Position numbers and translations under genes: made by a program
NCBI RefSeq assembly: GCF_042767895.1
Contig: NC_091560.1
Coordinates: forward strand, 35,477,351 to 35,489,850
From: Penaeus vannamei
Lineage: Eukaryota > Arthropoda > Malacostraca > Decapoda > Penaeidae
DNA: 12,500 bases
Direction: 5' to 3'
Shown here: piece by piece, positions 1 through 9,753 of the stretch
Position numbering within the stretch: the first letter of the stretch is position 1
Layout of the letters: the number at the start of each line of letters is the position of its first letter
Notes under the pieces: generated by a model
The model's database searches: none
The model's input: the letters and a program-made list of their open reading frames with translations, nothing else
What the model was told of the DNA's origin: nothing

Positions 1-477
1 ATGACTCTCCTGTTGAGTGCTGTAGTTTCTGCAGTGGCAACAGCCTTAGGGAGAACCAGTCAGGAGGCGGAGAAAGCAGTGCAGGTCGTAATGGCGGCTA
101 TGACCCAAACTGTGGCAGCTCTGAAGGGAAGGAAGCTAGAAGCCTCCAAACCGATAACGAGCAGCGCTCCCCTCCCTAAATCCTTGGATGGCAGGCTAGC
201 TTCGGGAGAAGCATTACATGAAACCCAAGCTAGTCTGTCAGGACAGGCTGAAACTGTGCAGCAGAAGCCCCCACTGCAGGCCGAGTCTGTACAGCCAAAG
301 TCTCGTCCTCTGACCCGGGGTGGCACTTCCAACCAAGGCTCTACACCCCTCGGTAGAGCCTTAACCGGAGTGTCTGACTTAGAGGAAGTTGTACAATCCT
401 CAATCAACGAGGATCTGGATTCATCTGATGCCACCAGCACTGGGGCATCTGAAACTGAAGCAAGTGACTCTGAGTAA
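1..477 (+). CDS. LINE ORF1 C-terminal part (gag-like), partial
   Basis: The frame is open from the first base to a TAA at 475-477 (158 codons). The ATG at base 1 need not be the real start, because the frame may continue to the left. The visible part begins with an Ala/Val/Leu-rich, probably helical segment (about residues 1-45) and ends in a Ser/Thr/Glu/Asp-rich acidic tail. No CCHC knuckles are seen, although many I-like ORF1 proteins have them; they may lie upstream or be absent. The call rests mainly on position: the stop lies 5 bases before the ATG of the endonuclease/RT frame, the usual ORF1/ORF2 arrangement. ORF1 proteins bind element RNA. There is no independent motif evidence here. 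Confidence 0.6.
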   Translation: MTLLLSAVVSAVATALGRTSQEAEKAVQVVMAAMTQTVAALKGRKLEASKPITSSAPLPKSLDGRLASGEALHETQASLSGQAETVQQKPPLQAESVQPKSRPLTRGGTSNQGSTPLGRALTGVSDLEEVVQSSINEDLDSSDATSTGASETEASDSE

Positions 478-482
478 CCATC

Positions 483-1125
483 ATGGCACACAATCTAAGC
501 ATTCTGCAGTGGAATATCTGTAGCTATAAAAGCAAGAACTCCTTTCTCCAGTCAGTTGTGTGAGCAAGGAGCATTGACGTCGTCATGCTCCAGGAGACAC
601 TAACTATGGGATCCGTGTGCTTCTCAGGATATCATGCCTTCACCATTCCAAACCTGGATGGTGCTAGAGGCCTGATGACCCTGGTAAAAGAAGCTATCCC
701 GTGCTCCTTAATAGCCAACCCGCCGCACTGTGGAGATGGTGTTGAATCTCTTGCTGTTGAGATTCAGCTACCTGGGGGTCCTATAAAAATATATAAAATT
801 TATAGCAAATCACTGTGTGAGAGCTTAGATCTGAACCAGGTCTGTGCTACTGCAGCACAAGACCGAGTGATCATAGGGGGAGACTTCAATGCACACATAG
901 CCATGCTGAATCCCCGCAAAAGGCCGAACGCGGCAGGCATTCACATAGCAGAAGTGCTTGAGACATTCCCTGAGATCGCTCTTCTCAACACCAAAGAACC
1001 AACGCATGTGAAGGGAGGGGTCCTAGACCTCACCTTTGCCACTGCAACAATGATGGAGAGAATTCGGTGGTGTGTCGATGATACGGTTACTAGTGATCAC
1101 TACGGCATAGTCACCACACTAATGG
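483..1125 (+). other. APE-type endonuclease domain of LINE ORF2
   Basis: Motifs of the exonuclease III/APE fold appear in order: LQWNIC (metal/phosphate-site Asn) near 513, MLQE (catalytic Glu) near 585-596, GGDFNAH at about 876-896, and SDH at 1092-1100 (catalytic Asp and His). In the family this domain nicks target DNA to prime reverse transcription. The N-terminal 26 codons are separated from the rest by the TGA at 561-563. The active-site residues are otherwise present, so the domain was disabled by the stop rather than by loss of catalytic residues. Confidence 0.85.
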
Positions 1126-1409
1126 ATGCGGGTCCAGCCCAAAGACGACATCACATTCCTAATGGTCAGGCAAGCGACAAGCCGCCAAGCCCCGAAATGC
1201 ACTCATGATGACCAACAATCAGAGGCTAACAGATTGGTGCTTGAGTTCTCTGCCAGAACCAGCACCAACAATCTGCCTCCAATGATGAGAGAAAAACAAC
1301 AAAACTTAAATCCAGAAAGACTTGCTTTCATAAGAGACAAGGCACTCGAAGCTGATGAAACGGATGCCCTGTTTTCTCTTAGGGAACTAAGAAAATCATG
1401 CAAATCCAG

Positions 1410-2127
1410 TTCTGGGTCAGCACCGGGATCTGATGGGATCTCTCACCCCATCATTTCGCATCTAGGCCTTGCAGGAGAACTTGCATTCTTGCAGGTTATC
1501 AACAAGTCCTGGCAAACTGCCACGGTGCCCCAGAGCTGGAAACAAGCCACAATAGTTCCCATCCCAAAACCAAAGGAGCCTGGCAAGTACCGTCCCATCT
1601 CTCTTCTCAGCTGCCTGGGTAAAACAGCTGAGATGGTACTCAACAGGCTCCAATGGAAAACGGGTCCCCCCCATGAACACCTGCACGGGTTCACAAGGGG
1701 TAAGAGCACTGCTCATAGCATTTCCACACTCTTAAGCACAATCTGCACCTTGCCCGCCTTGGTTGTCTTCCTTGACCTGGAGAAGGCTTTTGAACTGGCA
1801 AGTCCGCTTGCCATTCAAGAGACCCTAATCCACAAAGGAGTCAAAGGCAGACTCTTGGCCTGGATAGCTGACTATTTTGAAAATAAATCAGCAAATGTCA
1901 GATTTCAAGGCCACCTCTCACAGCACATGCCACTTGAAAATGGAACTCCTCAGGGAGGGGTTCTTAGTCCAGCCCTGTTTAATACCCTCATGTCCAACAT
2001 ACTCGACATTCACCTGCCAGAGGGATGCAAGATCATCTCTTATGCAGATGACTTGGCAATCATAGCCTCTGGCAATCACTGCCTTACTAGAGCTCAGCGT
2101 TGTCTGAACCTGGGATCTGAAGTGTTG
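1410..2127 (+). other. Reverse transcriptase domain of LINE ORF2
   Basis: This is an open frame with the standard RT blocks: APGSDGI (about 1420), PIPKP...YRPISLL (about 1560-1605), GFTRGKST (about 1687), FLDLEKAF with the first catalytic Asp (codon 1774-1776), GTPQGGVLSP (about 1942-1970) and YADD (2041-2052) with the remaining catalytic Asp pair. All catalytic residues are kept. The frame is lost just after the fingers/palm core, with TAG at 2128-2130. The thumb region resumes from about 2181 in another frame, for example YLGVWIG and a stretch near 2400 with RPIIDYAS. Confidence 0.93.
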
Positions 2128-2912
2128 TAGGACGGGTCTAAAAATAGCAGCAAAATCTAAAGCAATGGCTCTGAGAACCAATGTCAGAAACAAAAAACAC
2201 TATACAGGGTATGGATCTGGAATGGGTGAAGGACTATCTATACCTTGGTGTATGGATAGGACACACACTCACTTTCAAAAAGGAGATCCAATACCTGCTT
2301 GACAGAACCAAGGAAAGACTGTCAGTCATGAAAGTCATGACAGGGAGACACATCGGAGCAGGACACAAAGTACTAAGATCATTCTATGTACATGCTGTCC
2401 GTCCTATTATTGACTATGCATCTGTCGCTCTCATTGCTTCCAGCACAACATCAAAAGAAAAACTGGAAACAATACAAAACGAAGCAGCCAGGATAATTCT
2501 AGGTGCACCTAAGTGGACAAAGGTCATCAACCTCCTCATGGAAGCTGATTTACCGTCCATGGACACTAGAATTGATCTAATGGCAGCACAGTTCCTTTCC
2601 AAGGTCCTGTAGGCACCCAAAAACTCCTATCTAAGACAAAGAGTTCTCAGACGCCTACAAGATTACCAGTTGTTTGCGGACAATTCCTGGCTCACACATA
2701 CAGCCAGAGTTTTGATACGCTTTCAGCTAAAAGATTCATTGCTTGCCAAGAATATGGACTCCCCTCACCCTGATTACAAAGAACCCCCGCCGTGGGCAAA
2801 CGAAATGATCGAATTCTCAATTCTAAATCTCACAATGAGAAAAGATCAATATTCCATGCCTAGCCAAAAGGCACAAGCACAAAGGGTCATTGATCAAATA
2901 ATTCCGCCGGGT

Positions 2913-3300
2913 AGTATAACATACTATACGGACGGATCCGTGAATCCAATAAACCACACTGCAGGCGCCGGCTTTGCAACAAAGGATACCACAGCATCCA
3001 TTAGGGTCACTGACAATGCCTCAACGCTTCAGGCTGAAACGGTTGCGATCATGGAAGCATTGACACACGCGTCCCTGAGGGGAGGACACGTTGTCATTCA
3101 TACAGATTCAAGAGCAACTATTGACAGCTTACAGCATAGCTTGACCCCAGATAACATCTACCCCTTGACAACAGTGCTAAACATAGCCCAAAGAATCCTT
3201 AGTCAAGGTAGAAGAATCATCAGAAACTGGGTCCCAAGCCACATAGGCATACAAGGGAACGAGCTTGCTGATAAACTAGCCGAAAAGGGCAGGGGTATGC
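2913..3300 (+). other. RNase H domain of LINE ORF2
   Basis: The order is RNase HI-like: YTDGS (Asp codon 2931-2933), QAET (Glu), HTDSRA (Asp), then WVPSHIGIQGNELAD (His and final Asp). The four carboxylates of the DEDD active site are all present. This domain removes the RNA strand of RNA:DNA hybrids. Its place after the RT separates this element from RNase H-lacking Jockey or RTE elements. It lies in the longest undamaged stretch of ORF2 (2613-3737). Confidence 0.9.
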
Positions 3301-3560
3301 CCCCATCCTCCATGATCGTTAAACCCAGCCGAAGGGTACTAAGCCAAGGTACCAAAGCTGCAGCGTGTGCGGTCCTCCGGGAAGCACATAAAGAAAACAT
3401 CACAAAATCGCTCGCTGCTAAGTGGTACTCAGATGCTTCAGGATATGAGCCACTGGCCCTTCCTCCAAATACAAAAAGAGGTACCGAAGTCATACTATTC
3501 AGACTAAGACTAGGTTACCAATGCGCTTGGCAAATTATTGACAATGAGGCTGCGAGGTTA

Positions 3561-3614
3561 TGCAAACACTGCGGCGAGCCTAACGCCACCCTGTTACATT
3601 ACTTGCAGAACTGT
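3561..3614 (+). other. CCHC-like zinc knuckle at the ORF2 C-terminus
   Basis: Cys and His are spaced C-x2-C-x8-H-x4-C (starting CKHC and ending NC). LINE ORF2 proteins often carry a Cys/His cluster near the C-terminus, thought to bind nucleic acid. The assignment rests on spacing alone. About 40 further residues follow before the TAA. Confidence 0.6.
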
Positions 3615-3880
3615 GTACACACACAATTTCTGAGACAGGGACCACCCACCACAGCCGCCGGGCTGGTAAAAAGGGTGTGCCTCATGCTTACCCCGTGGCA
3701 GCTGGATCGCTTGCTTGCAATCCAGCCACCGCGATAAGCATGCAGTTCAAAGAAAACATCTGAGTTAACTAGAAAGAGTGAACACAGGCCGGGCCACTCC
3801 AGAGAAAAGGCCCGAGCGAAGCATGACTTCGCAAATCTAACTGAACTGAACCTTTCAACCCGACACATACACCAAGACCT

Positions 3881-4053
3881 TTCCTCTCTCTCTCTTCTCT
3901 CGACTCGCTCTTGCCCTCGCTCTTGCCCTCGCCCTTGCCCTCATTCTCGCCATCGCCCTCCTTCTCGCTCCCGCTCCCGCCCTCGCTCTCGCTCCTGCCA
4001 TTGTTCTCGCTGTCTCTATTACGCTCGGTCCCGCTTTTGCTCTTGCTCTCGCT
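3881..4053 (+). repeat. Degenerate CTCGCY hexamer tract
   Basis: Imperfect six-base units (CTCGCC, CTTGCC, CTCGCT, CCCGCT and similar) run for about 170 bases and are preceded by CT dinucleotides. The opposite strand is purine-rich and reads as an artificial Ser/Glu/Gly/Lys-rich frame. Frequent unit variation means it is old or was never a perfect microsatellite. Confidence 0.8.
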
Positions 4054-4512
4054 TATTTTCACGTGAGCTTCCAGGCGCTCTACGAGGACCCCGGCCGCCG
4101 CCGTTTCAGCATGCATAGCCCCCCTACGTAATGCCCAGCGTAATTCGGAGGTAATCACGCCCAAAGACCTTCAGCCCCTCCCCTTCGGGTCTCCCCTGGC
4201 AGGCGCTCTCCTCTCCTACTGATGAGGTTATAGCCCTGCCTGCGGGACGGCCCTCGGGGGGACATGATGGTTCTGGGGTCGTCGTGAAGGCCTGCTAAAG
4301 AGAGGGTTTGACTCCTCCGCTAGTGGCGACCCCAGCTTGTGTGACCCTTCTGTGTATGCGCTGTGCACTGGTAGCGCATGCTTTGGCGCCAGCGAGACCA
4401 ACTGTTCGCAGCTGGTTTCGACCCTTGTGGCCCTGATTTTGCTATGCACTGATATGGATTCGTTGTTCTATCATTTATTGATAATTGCATTGTTACAGGT
4501 CGAAGCTTATTG

Positions 4513-4518
4513 AATAAA
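4513..4518 (+). promoter_or_regulatory. Poly(A) signal AATAAA near the LINE 3' end
   Basis: A canonical AATAAA hexamer sits about 30-45 bases before the start of TA simple sequence, in a suitable place to end the LINE transcript. In AT-rich DNA the hexamer is common, so position is the only support. Confidence 0.4.
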
Positions 4519-4556
4519 CCTGCTACTTCACTTTGGCGTTTGTTAAATACAATGAT

Positions 4557-4572
4557 TATATATATAAGTATG

Positions 4573-4641
<69 letters not shown>

Positions 4642-4870
4642 ACACAAATATATATATGTGTGTGTGTACGCATATACATATTTGTGTGTGTATATATATG
4701 TATATATATATATATATGTATATTTATATATATATGTATATATATATTTATATATATATATATGTGTGTGTGTGTGTATTTATATATATATATGTATATA
4801 TATATTTATATATATATTTATCTATCTATCTATCTATCTATCTATATCTATATATGTTGTATCGATAGAT
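4557..4870. repeat. Compound microsatellite (TA)n / (TATG)n / (TG)n / (TCTA)n
   Basis: A pure TA run at about 4574-4639 is followed by mixed TA/TGTG/TATT blocks and a TCTA tetranucleotide run at about 4819-4847. It directly follows the LINE 3' end, so it may have grown from the element's own tail. Open frames here encode only Tyr/Ile/Val/Cys repeats and are not genes. Confidence 0.95.
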
Positions 4871-5440
4871 TTTCAATCGATTTTATCTATTGATATTCTT
4901 TTTTATTTTCATAATATTCCTTATGGTTGAGCTTTCTCCTTCCCTTCAGTTAAAAAGTGCTTTCTAAATCAACAAAGAAACCTTTGTCCCGTCCATGAAA
5001 TCTGAAATTCACACAGTGACCACCATAAATAAATTGTAACGAAAAATTTAACGTATACATAATATACATTGGCAATTTGAACACCCGGTTCAGTACAGTC
5101 GAAAAATATTACCTGTAGAAAGTTATGCATATTTTTTGTTCTCCGTTTCATTTAAACCCCACGAATAAACTAGGGAAAGGGAATAACACTGGCGATAGTG
5201 GTAGGCACTCAGGGGATAACGCATACACTGTAGGAGGCCCGTTTTAACAGCAAAGTCGACGGGATCCGAATGCTTTTGAAGTTGGGAAGGCATCTTGGGA
5301 AAGGAGTCCACCGGGCAAGGGGAAGGGTTTAGGACAAGAGAGGATTGAGTGGCGAAAGAAAAGGGTTAAGCGACAAAATATATAAACAAAGACAAATTGA
5401 AAGAGCTGCACGATTTTTATTCTTACCACCAGTAGAAACA
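4871..5440. other. Stretch with no recognised gene
   Basis: Mostly non-repetitive, AT-rich sequence with a somewhat GC-richer part at about 5200-5345. Short minus-strand frames there (5123-5311 and 5244-5513) show no domain, no convincing splice sites and no link to the genes on either side. I call nothing here. Confidence 0.5.
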
Positions 5441-5627
5441 AGAATATCAATACCGTCATTATTAGCACTATTGTTAATATCATTATCATTATTGTTATTA
5501 TCATTTTCTTCATATTCTTATTAATAACAATATATTATCAATGTTAGCATCTTTACCTTTATCACCATCAGCATTTTAATAATTATTATCATCATTAGCG
5601 TCATTGTTATTTTCATTTATTATTATT

Positions 5628-5685
<58 letters not shown>

Positions 5686-6200
5686 CATTTAAATATTCAT
5701 TCTTTTTTTTTTTGTTATTACCATTATTATCATCAGTGTTATTATTTACCTTTGTTATGATCAGGTTTTATAATAGTTTTCATTGTTACTGTTTTATAAG
5801 CATTGTTATTATCATCATAAGCAGTCGTAGTAGTAGTATCACTATTATACTATCATTATCTTTGGATTATTATCAATGTTGTTCTTAATATCATCATTAC
5901 TATCATGATCATCTCACTATTACTACGATTAGTAGTAGTATTATATTATTATCATTATCATTAGCATAATTTTCATCATCATTAGTAGTAGAACAGTTGT
6001 TCATGATTTCATTACTGAACCGTACTGATTGCGAAAAAGGATGATAGTAATGGTAACTCATAATTATAATGGGAATAGTAATAATATTATTCAGAGTAAT
6101 ATTTGTAAAGATGATGAAAATTATAATAATAACAAAAATGATAATAATGATGATGATAATCATAAAGTAATAATAGTATTGATGGCGACCATGTCTATGA
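5441..6200. repeat. ATT/ATC/GTT-rich low-complexity field with a TA tract
   Basis: Imperfect trinucleotides (ATT, ATC, GTT, AGT) fill most of this stretch, with a pure TA run at about 5630-5683 and T-rich runs near 5702. Motif strand bias switches at about 6030: T-rich triplets on the plus strand to the left, A-rich triplets (AAT, GAT) to the right. Frames here encode Ile/Asn/Asp runs and are artefacts. Confidence 0.85.
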
Positions 6201-6997
6201 TTATAATCCTTATTGGGTTTCACACCTACTAATATTTAACATGACTAAATAAACCGTCTTCAGAGTCTTGGCACACATTCTTCGATATTCTTGACTTAGT
6301 AATAATTTAGATAAAAATAAAAAAAATAAGTAAATAAATATAAATAAAATGGTGAGAACTTACTGCCCAATTTGCAAATTTGAGATCATATACGGGGAAT
6401 TTTGTTAGTTCAATGGAGAATACTAAATATCGTAATATATGTAGTGTCTATATTGTTTGCCTATATATGCCAATAGTGTACCTATAAGCATATAGTGTGC
6501 CTGTTCCCATGCACTTTGGTAATACTGGAGTATTTCCTGAATTTTCTCAATAAAGAATACAGATGCAAGATGTGCACAAGAAAAGGCAAATAATCAAGGT
6601 CTAAGTCTAGATGCAGCCACTGTGGTGTACACCTGCGCTGTTGCGCTACGAAAAACCGCTTCCAAGAATTTCATTAATAGACACTGGTGAAGCAAGATAT
6701 AGTTAAAAAAAAATTATATTTGTTAATCACATCCAAAAATATATTTAGGGTTACTATTGAAATTATTAGTTCCCTTTCTCTGTCAATTATATTTGTAGCA
6801 ACTGCCAAGAAAACTATTTCTTTAAATGTAAAGAAAAATATATTATTTTGGGTGAAGTAAAAACCTTCAGTTTACTCAACTTGTATGACCTTAACTGCAT
6901 TATATATTTAAAGAAAATAAAAACATGCAAATTAACAATTTCCACTACTTAAAGAGAACTCACAATCCCTTAGAAACATGTATCTATATACATTTAG
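6201..6997. other. AT-rich stretch downstream of the protease homologue, no gene recognised
   Basis: This lies just past the stop codon of the minus-strand gene, so its right part should hold that gene's 3' UTR. I saw no canonical AATAAA on the minus strand close to the stop and do not mark an mRNA end. Near 6430-6510 there are loosely repeated ATAGTGTNCCT-like words, too few to call a repeat. Confidence 0.45.
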
Positions 6998-7273
6998 TTA
7001 ATAAACAAATAAAGGATACATTAATGAACAAAATAAACAAAAAAAACTCCCATATACAATACAAAAGAGTTGAACCAATACAATATGTACTAATGACAGA
7101 TCCAAAATACCGCACCCATTGGATGCAGCATTAGGATTCATCACTTTATCGATAAATTTGCGATAAAAAAACACATTAATGAATCCTTGAGGGGATTGTG
7201 TCTTACAACCCGATATGAAGCTACTGATACCATAGAGAGTATCGTTGAACACCGCCGGAGATCCGAAGTCGCC
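6998..7273 (-). CDS. Protease-homologue terminal exon: GDFGSP and hydrophobic C-tail
   Basis: The acceptor TATTCCAG ends at 7274 and the exon starts in phase 0 with GGC. It encodes GDFGSP in place of GDSGGP, then SSFISGCK (Cys220) and GFINVFFYRKFIDKVM, the normal end of the domain. About 46 more codons follow to TAA at 6998-7000, with a small NPNAASNGCG segment and then mostly hydrophobic residues (VLVQLFCIVYG, FFCLFC). An eight-T run in this tail is a possible sequencing or frameshift site, so the tail is less certain than the domain. Confidence 0.85.
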   Translation of the reverse strand, partial: GDFGSPAVFNDTLYGISSFISGCKTQSPQGFINVFFYRKFIDKVMNPNAASNGCGILDLSLVHIVLVQLFCIVYGSFFCLFCSLMYPLFVY

Positions 7274-8274
7274 CTGGAATAGGAGGATAGTGATAAATGG
7301 AAGTGATGCTCAGTGAGAAAGAAACTGGGAAAGGAGGGAACTAGATGAATAGGGAGAGAGAGGCAGGAACAGACCGAAAAGGTGGGAAATAGACAGATGG
7401 ATAGGAAAAGAAGTAGAGAGAGGGAGGGATGAAGAAAGGAACAAACAGGAAATGAGGCTGAAGGATAGGGAAAGAGGGCAAGCGAGGCGAGAGATGATCT
7501 CCCGTGCTGATGTTAGGTATTAATTCTGTCTTCAGGAAATAAGTAACTTTTCATTATGCGCAATCCTTAAATTGTTAAATTTAACAAAAAATGAGAGAGG
7601 AAGGCGAGGGCAGGAGGAAGAGGAATGAAGAGAGAGAAAGAAAGAGGCAGAGAGCGAGAGACAGAACATAAGATGCAGATAGAAATAAGTGCAGGTAATT
7701 AGACAAGGAAAATGAAACAAACAAAGAGTTTATTCCCATAATTCTGCAAACTAAGAGAGAGCGACTCACATCGCAAGGGGCTGCAGTTTGAAACTCCGAC
7801 GTTGTGCAAATTATGTCCACATTGCCATAAGCATCCATGCATTCCATACGAGACATTGCCCTGGTTTCCATTACTTGAAGGGGAATAAATCCTGGTCCAT
7901 GAGCGTGCACTGCAATTCAGGTAATCGTGAGAACGAATATAGATATTCAAAAAACAAAACAAAAACGATATGGAATTCAGTTTCTAATAAAAAAGGAAAA
8001 CAAAAAACTATAAATTTTATGTCATTTAAACAAAATAAAAGGTGTACATTTAAAAATCTTCATTTGAGTCTTAATTTTTATTTATCCTTTTGTATCTTTT
8101 CAACTGGCTATATTACTTACAAGTTTTCCCCCACCCAGTGACCACCAGAGGCATACCATTGTACGCGTCACTAGTCGGCAATTTGATAGGGAAAACTTTA
8201 TCTGAGAAGGAAAATGAAAAGCAATTTATTTCTGAATGGATATATATATATGTATATAAATAAATGAATATATA

Positions 8275-8326
<52 letters not shown>

Positions 8327-9480
8327 TGTACTATATATATATGATACCGTATTTCACTGACTTTTACGAAAACATGTGCATAGGCAAATGTATAAATATA
8401 TAAACATATGCATACATATACAAATACACAAACACAAACAAGCACATTTACACCCTTAAACATGAACAGAAAAAAATACAACGTACCATTCATATCTATC
8501 TTCTTTTTCAATTTCACAAGAGCAATATCAGCCTTTAAGTGACTCAGACTGGCATGAAAGTCCGGGTGAATAAATACTTTCCCAACCGGAATCCTCTGGC
8601 TACTGCTCTCCGCTTCCAGTAAATTGTAGCGGCCCACAAGTACATACAATTGCGCAGAACTGGTAAGAAAAAAAGGAAAAAGTATAATAATAAAAAGGAG
8701 AGGACAACATATGATTATGGCGAAGAAGGAAAAAGTAGAAGAAAATGTATAAATCGTAACATACAGAAACAGGACTGACATTTTGCCAGCATACTGGTTC
8801 TGTTATCGTTATCATATTATTACTTTTATTTTCAATATTATTCTTATCACTATTGATACTGTTAATATTAAAATGATCATTACTGTGAATGTTATTTATA
8901 ATATAATCCTCATTATCATTATATGCATTACCATTATTATCATTTTCGTCAACATCATCACTACCATTACTCACTCTGATACGCAGTTGGCAGATGTCAA
9001 GATAAACATATCACTGAGGATAGCGCCCCCACAAAGATAACGAGTTTTCTTAAGAAGACACGCCTGGTATCCGTGCTCGTGCGGCAATGCCTCGCGGCCT
9101 CCCACGATCCGCTGGCCAGCTTAGAAAAGGAGGGTGAAATAGTGCTAATTTTGAGTATGGATTATAGTGTGTGTTTGCGTGTTGTGTTGGGTGGTGTGTG
9201 TGAGTGTAGACTCTAGCATGGCGTGACAGGGACAGCTGCATTACTGACAATTTCCCATTTCTCAACACAACCTTATATTTCAAATAATTGTGTTTCGTAT
9301 TTAGTAATCACTAAATCGCGATTTTCATAATAATAACCACAACAAATAAAACCATCGTTATCAAAATGTGTCCGTGCGTTTTTGTGCATGTGTGTTTATG
9401 CTTGTATCTGTGGGTGTGTGCGTATTTATGTATGTTTGTGTGTGCGTATTTATGTATGTTTGTGTGTGCGTATGTACGTT

Positions 9481-9547
<67 letters not shown>

Positions 9548-9591
9548 ATGAATGTATCTATGTCCGCATATATGTACATGTATACATGTAT

Positions 9592-9659
<68 letters not shown>

Positions 9660-9703
9660 ATGAATGTATCTATGTCCGCATATATGGACATGTATACATG
9701 TAT

Positions 9704-9753
<50 letters not shown>

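Larger units (their letters stand above)
483..3737 (+). pseudogene. LINE ORF2 (endonuclease-reverse transcriptase-RNase H), disabled copy
   Basis: ORF2 would cut target DNA and copy element RNA by target-primed reverse transcription. It starts at the ATG at 483-485, which opens directly into the endonuclease motif LQWNIC. Lesions seen: TGA at 561-563 (codon 27); a switch to the +1 frame somewhere in about 1126-1208, where the first frame ends in two TGA codons; loss of frame at about 2110-2130 (TAG at 2128-2130) and a return to the original frame by about 2181; TAG at 2610-2612. The final stop is TAA at 3735-3737. Only about 107 codons separate the endonuclease SDH motif from the RT APGSDG motif, shorter than I would expect, so an internal deletion near the first frameshift is likely. 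Between lesions the frames are long and motif-rich, which suggests moderate age. Confidence 0.88.
1..4560 (+). mobile_element. Decayed non-LTR retrotransposon (LINE), APE-RT-RNase H type, 5'-truncated by the window edge
   Basis: Two consecutive open frames are followed by an untranslated tail. The second frame carries, in order, an APE-type endonuclease, a reverse transcriptase with YADD, an RNase H domain and a CCHC-like zinc knuckle. That order is known from the I/Ingi/Tad/R1-LOA group of LINEs; I place the element in the I-like superfamily by domain order only. The 5' end lies left of the window. The right boundary is approximate: an AATAAA at 4513-4518 is followed within about 50 bases by TA-rich simple sequence, a plausible 3' end. 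No long poly(A) tail is seen. Stops and frameshifts in ORF2 show that this copy cannot make the full polyprotein. The stretch is clearly more GC-rich than the DNA to its right. Confidence 0.9.
3738..4560 (+). other. Probable 3' UTR of the LINE
   Basis: This is a GC-richer, non-coding stretch between the ORF2 stop and TA-rich simple sequence. It contains a pyrimidine-rich hexamer tract (3881-4053), then about 450 bases of unique-looking sequence with AATAAA at 4513-4518. Base composition matches the element rather than the AT-rich flank, and there is no sign of a second gene. I cannot exclude that part of it (about 4130-4555) is a separate short element. No target-site duplication can be tested because the 5' end is outside the window. 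Confidence 0.55.

Noticed and set aside
60..491. Minus-strand frame opposite ORF1.
   Set aside because: Shadow of the plus-strand ORF1 frame. No motif, and antisense to a clear LINE.
4218..4260. CTGATGAG at about 4218 resembles the hammerhead ribozyme core.
   Set aside because: No GAAA box after a stem of suitable length and no matching stem I/III partner, so only one of the conserved blocks is present.
4295..4320. GGTTTGACTCC resembles a Pol III B box (tRNA-derived SINE).
   Set aside because: One mismatch to the B box, and no credible A box at the right distance upstream. The stretch fits better as LINE 3' UTR.
4510..4930. Several open frames in the TA/TG field encoding Tyr/Ile/Cys repeats.
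   Set aside because: They are translations of dinucleotide and tetranucleotide repeats in several frames at once.
5123..5513. Minus-strand frames in the GC-richer island at 5200-5345.
   Set aside because: No domain or family pattern, start only by GTG, no good donor at the end of the protein-like part, and no neighbour exon.
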